Part shown: piece by piece, positions 37,658 through 38,839 of the stretch
How the letters are laid out: each line of letters starts with the position of its first letter
How positions within the stretch are numbered: position 1 is the first letter of the stretch
IMG/VR virus record: IMGVR_UViG_3300028146_000022
Span: 1 to 38,839 of that record
Origin: a virus
Length of the DNA stretch: 38,839 nucleotides
Reading direction: 5' to 3' (one strand)
The notes under the pieces: generated by a model
Database searches by the model: none
Seen by the model: only the letters and a program-made list of their open reading frames with translations
What the model was told of the DNA's origin: nothing
Made by a program: the position numbers and the translations under genes

Positions 37658-37837
37658 TTAATCGTCGCTCATCTCTTTTAGACTCTTACCGATGCCTTTG
37701 AGGGCATCGCTCGTATATGGCTTGTGTCTATCCGTCAGTTCTCCGCCCAGTGTGGCAACGTCAGCAATAACGCTTACTGGCAATACAACTGCCGTTTTGA
37801 CTGCTGCTCCGACTAGGCCGTTTAGCAACTTGAACAT
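37658..37837 (-). CDS. Small protein with hydrophobic N-half (59 aa)
   Basis: ATG 37837 follows AAGGAG by 7 nt. The first half (MFKLLNGLVGAAVKTAVVLP) is hydrophobic and could lie along a membrane; the second is charged with YTSDALKGIGKSLKEM. It belongs to a type of small phage protein seen in many early regions, without known role. Confidence 0.6.
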   Translation of the reverse strand: MFKLLNGLVGAAVKTAVVLPVSVIADVATLGGELTDRHKPYTSDALKGIGKSLKEMSDD

Positions 37838-37849
37838 AGGAACTCCTTG

Positions 37850-38197
37850 TTAAATTAATCCACCGCCCAGGCTTCCTGCAACGCTCTTAGCGCAATCACC
37901 CTGATACCCGATAGCATTGGGATAGTTGTTGTAACCTTGCTCAATTTGGGCAATCTGACGCGCCTTGATCTCTTCAGTAGTTTCCTCCAAATGAACATGC
38001 AGCCCGAAGCCAGTCAGGTCTTTGGTACGGAAGCAAACCTTGTTGCCATTCAAATCAAGTTCGCAAAGGGGCTTGTCTGTGGTCACGGCATCCAGAAGTG
38101 TGTTGTAGATACCCTCGGCTTCTTCTTTGCTGTTGCACCGTTGACTTCCACCCATGTTGTAACCGCGTGTCTGAATCGAATAAACTTGAATTGGCAT
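37850..38197 (-). CDS. Hypothetical protein (115 aa)
   Basis: AAGGAG precedes the ATG at 38197. The beta-rich N-terminal part (MPIQVYSIQTRGYNMGGSQR) and the region DLTGFGLHVHLEETTEE suggest a compact globular domain; the C-terminus is glycine-rich. No family is recognised. Confidence 0.55.
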   Translation of the reverse strand: MPIQVYSIQTRGYNMGGSQRCNSKEEAEGIYNTLLDAVTTDKPLCELDLNGNKVCFRTKDLTGFGLHVHLEETTEEIKARQIAQIEQGYNNYPNAIGYQGDCAKSVAGSLGGGLI

Positions 38198-38247
38198 TAT
38201 CGTCTCCTTTGTTTATGTTAATCTTCACTACTGATTTCTTTCATGAG

Positions 38248-38709
38248 TTAGTTTCTAAACGCTGGGTGATTTTCCAGTTCACTATCTTTTTGGGTCGGCG
38301 CTGACTTGGCTGCGGCCTGCCCTATCGGGCTCACGGTAAACGGCTTTCGCTGTGCTTTAGTAGTAGTCAGCGCTAACGTAATCGGCCCAGCAATATCAGA
38401 CAAATGGCTAATGCGAATACCTCCAACATCAATACCTCCAAATTTTACCTTTTCATCCCGGTAAAGCGTCATGGAGCGTCCGACATACTTATTAGCGTCC
38501 GATCCCCAGCAATTTACCAAAACCCTGCGCATGGACTTCCCTGGCTTGAATGGCTTTCCATTATCGCCTTCGTAATGAATCGAAACCGGCTGTTCGCCCA
38601 TAGCAACTTTAACGCTTGTTATTTTAATGGTGAGCGTTCTTCCGCCGATTAAATCGTCCGCGTTAAGCTGATCGGATTTTGGGGTTATGGTGGATAACAT
38701 ATCAGTCAT
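38248..38709 (-). CDS. Putative ssDNA-associated recombination partner of the exonuclease (153 aa)
   Basis: A near-ideal AGGAGGTGAT ribosome site precedes the ATG at 38709. The product is beta-rich: GGRTLTIKITSVKVA, QPVSIHYEGDNGKPFKPGKS, MRRVLVNCWGSD, YVGRSMTLYRDEKVKFGG and DVGGIRISHLS, followed by a Lys/Ala/Pro-rich tail. This pattern is found in a common phage family of unknown function near recombination genes. Across the circular join it lies in the same unit as the YqaJ exonuclease, with two small genes and one membrane peptide between. A role in ssDNA binding or annealing is inference. Confidence 0.5.
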   Translation of the reverse strand: MTDMLSTITPKSDQLNADDLIGGRTLTIKITSVKVAMGEQPVSIHYEGDNGKPFKPGKSMRRVLVNCWGSDANKYVGRSMTLYRDEKVKFGGIDVGGIRISHLSDIAGPITLALTTTKAQRKPFTVSPIGQAAAKSAPTQKDSELENHPAFRN

Positions 38710-38839
38710 GCATCACCTCCTCTTTGTTAATCTCGCAGAACCCGTCTTTCCACTCGGACTCCCTGCAATATATGATATGGGCAGCGTGTTGTTTCATCTC
38801 TTCCGTAAACAATATATCAAGCGCACAAATGGTAAGTGA
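38702..38839 (-). CDS. Small membrane protein, 3' part (continues at 1-74)
   Basis: The frame from the window end reads SLTICALDILFTEEMKQHAA, then about 26 more residues with two cysteines, and stops at 38702-38704, overlapping the start of the 38709 gene by 8 bp. With the overlapping 8 bp collapsed it joins the frame starting at 74 to make 67 residues. Confidence 0.6.
   Translation of the reverse strand, partial: SLTICALDILFTEEMKQHAAHIIYCRESEWKDGFCEINKEEVMHD
38832..38839. repeat. Terminal 8-bp direct repeat, right copy
   Basis: GTAAGTGA, identical to bases 1-8. See the left copy for why this marks a circular join. Confidence 0.75.

Overview
The window looks like the complete genome of a short-tailed (podovirus-like), probably temperate, double-stranded DNA phage, opened at an arbitrary point. 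The first 8 bases (GTAAGTGA) equal the last 8. If the ends are joined with that overlap counted once (about 38,831 bp), one minus-strand gene runs open across the join: its start is at 74 and its stop at 38702-38704. No rRNA, tRNA, CRISPR array or insertion sequence is visible. The promoters look like bacterial sigma70 types with extended -10 elements, Shine-Dalgarno sites are common, and late proteins carry Sec and lipoprotein signals, so the host is a Gram-negative bacterium. I cannot name it from sequence alone.

Layout. (1) Early/recombination region, minus strand: it starts from a strong promoter near 1250 and runs left through a YqaJ/lambda-type exonuclease and small ORFs. It then crosses the join into 38.7-33.1 kb, which holds a candidate DNA-binding or recombination partner, a Tad2-like (DUF2829) anti-defence protein, an HTH regulator, an XF1762-family protein, a Lar-like restriction-alleviation protein and many small unknowns. 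(2) 1.29-2.03 kb, plus: a ribbon-helix-helix regulator, a Trp-rich mini-protein and a VRR-NUC nuclease. (3) 2.03-3.25 kb, minus: four small genes, one resembling ribosome modulation factor. (4) 3.5-4.6 kb, plus: a RepA-like AAA ATPase, then a 600 bp non-coding AT-rich region that may be an origin and/or packaging site. (5) 5.2-31.3 kb, plus: one long late region with terminase, portal, scaffold, capsid, adaptor and tail proteins, ejection proteins, a fibre/adhesin cluster and lysis genes. (6) 31.3-33.0 kb: two small minus genes, a small plus gene and a tyrosine integrase whose promoter suggests a leaderless mRNA.

Most unusual content. Two divergent paralogues of the O-antigen ligase/polymerase superfamily (WaaL/Wzy) lie inside the virion operon, one overlapping the portal stop and one inside the fibre cluster. 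Four proteins of the fibre cluster begin with apparent Sec signal peptides, including a 1010-residue YadA-head-like fibre with a C-terminal S74 chaperone. Together they suggest that this phage remodels the host surface during infection or lysogeny, exports adhesin-like proteins, or both. Also notable are two 14-residue highly basic micropeptides, a beta-repeat module shared by three structural proteins, a terminase with an N-terminal zinc finger and no recognisable small subunit, and a recurrent TTGTGCTATA promoter/operator motif.

How the genes work together. The exonuclease, VRR-NUC protein and RepA-like ATPase would handle replication and recombination. Lar-like and Tad2-like proteins would counter host defence. 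Late genes build a podovirus head and a three-protein ejection apparatus. A membrane protein, GH24 lysozyme and Rz/Rz1-like pair lyse the cell. Integrase plus RHH/HTH regulators point to lysogeny, although no CI-type repressor is recognised.
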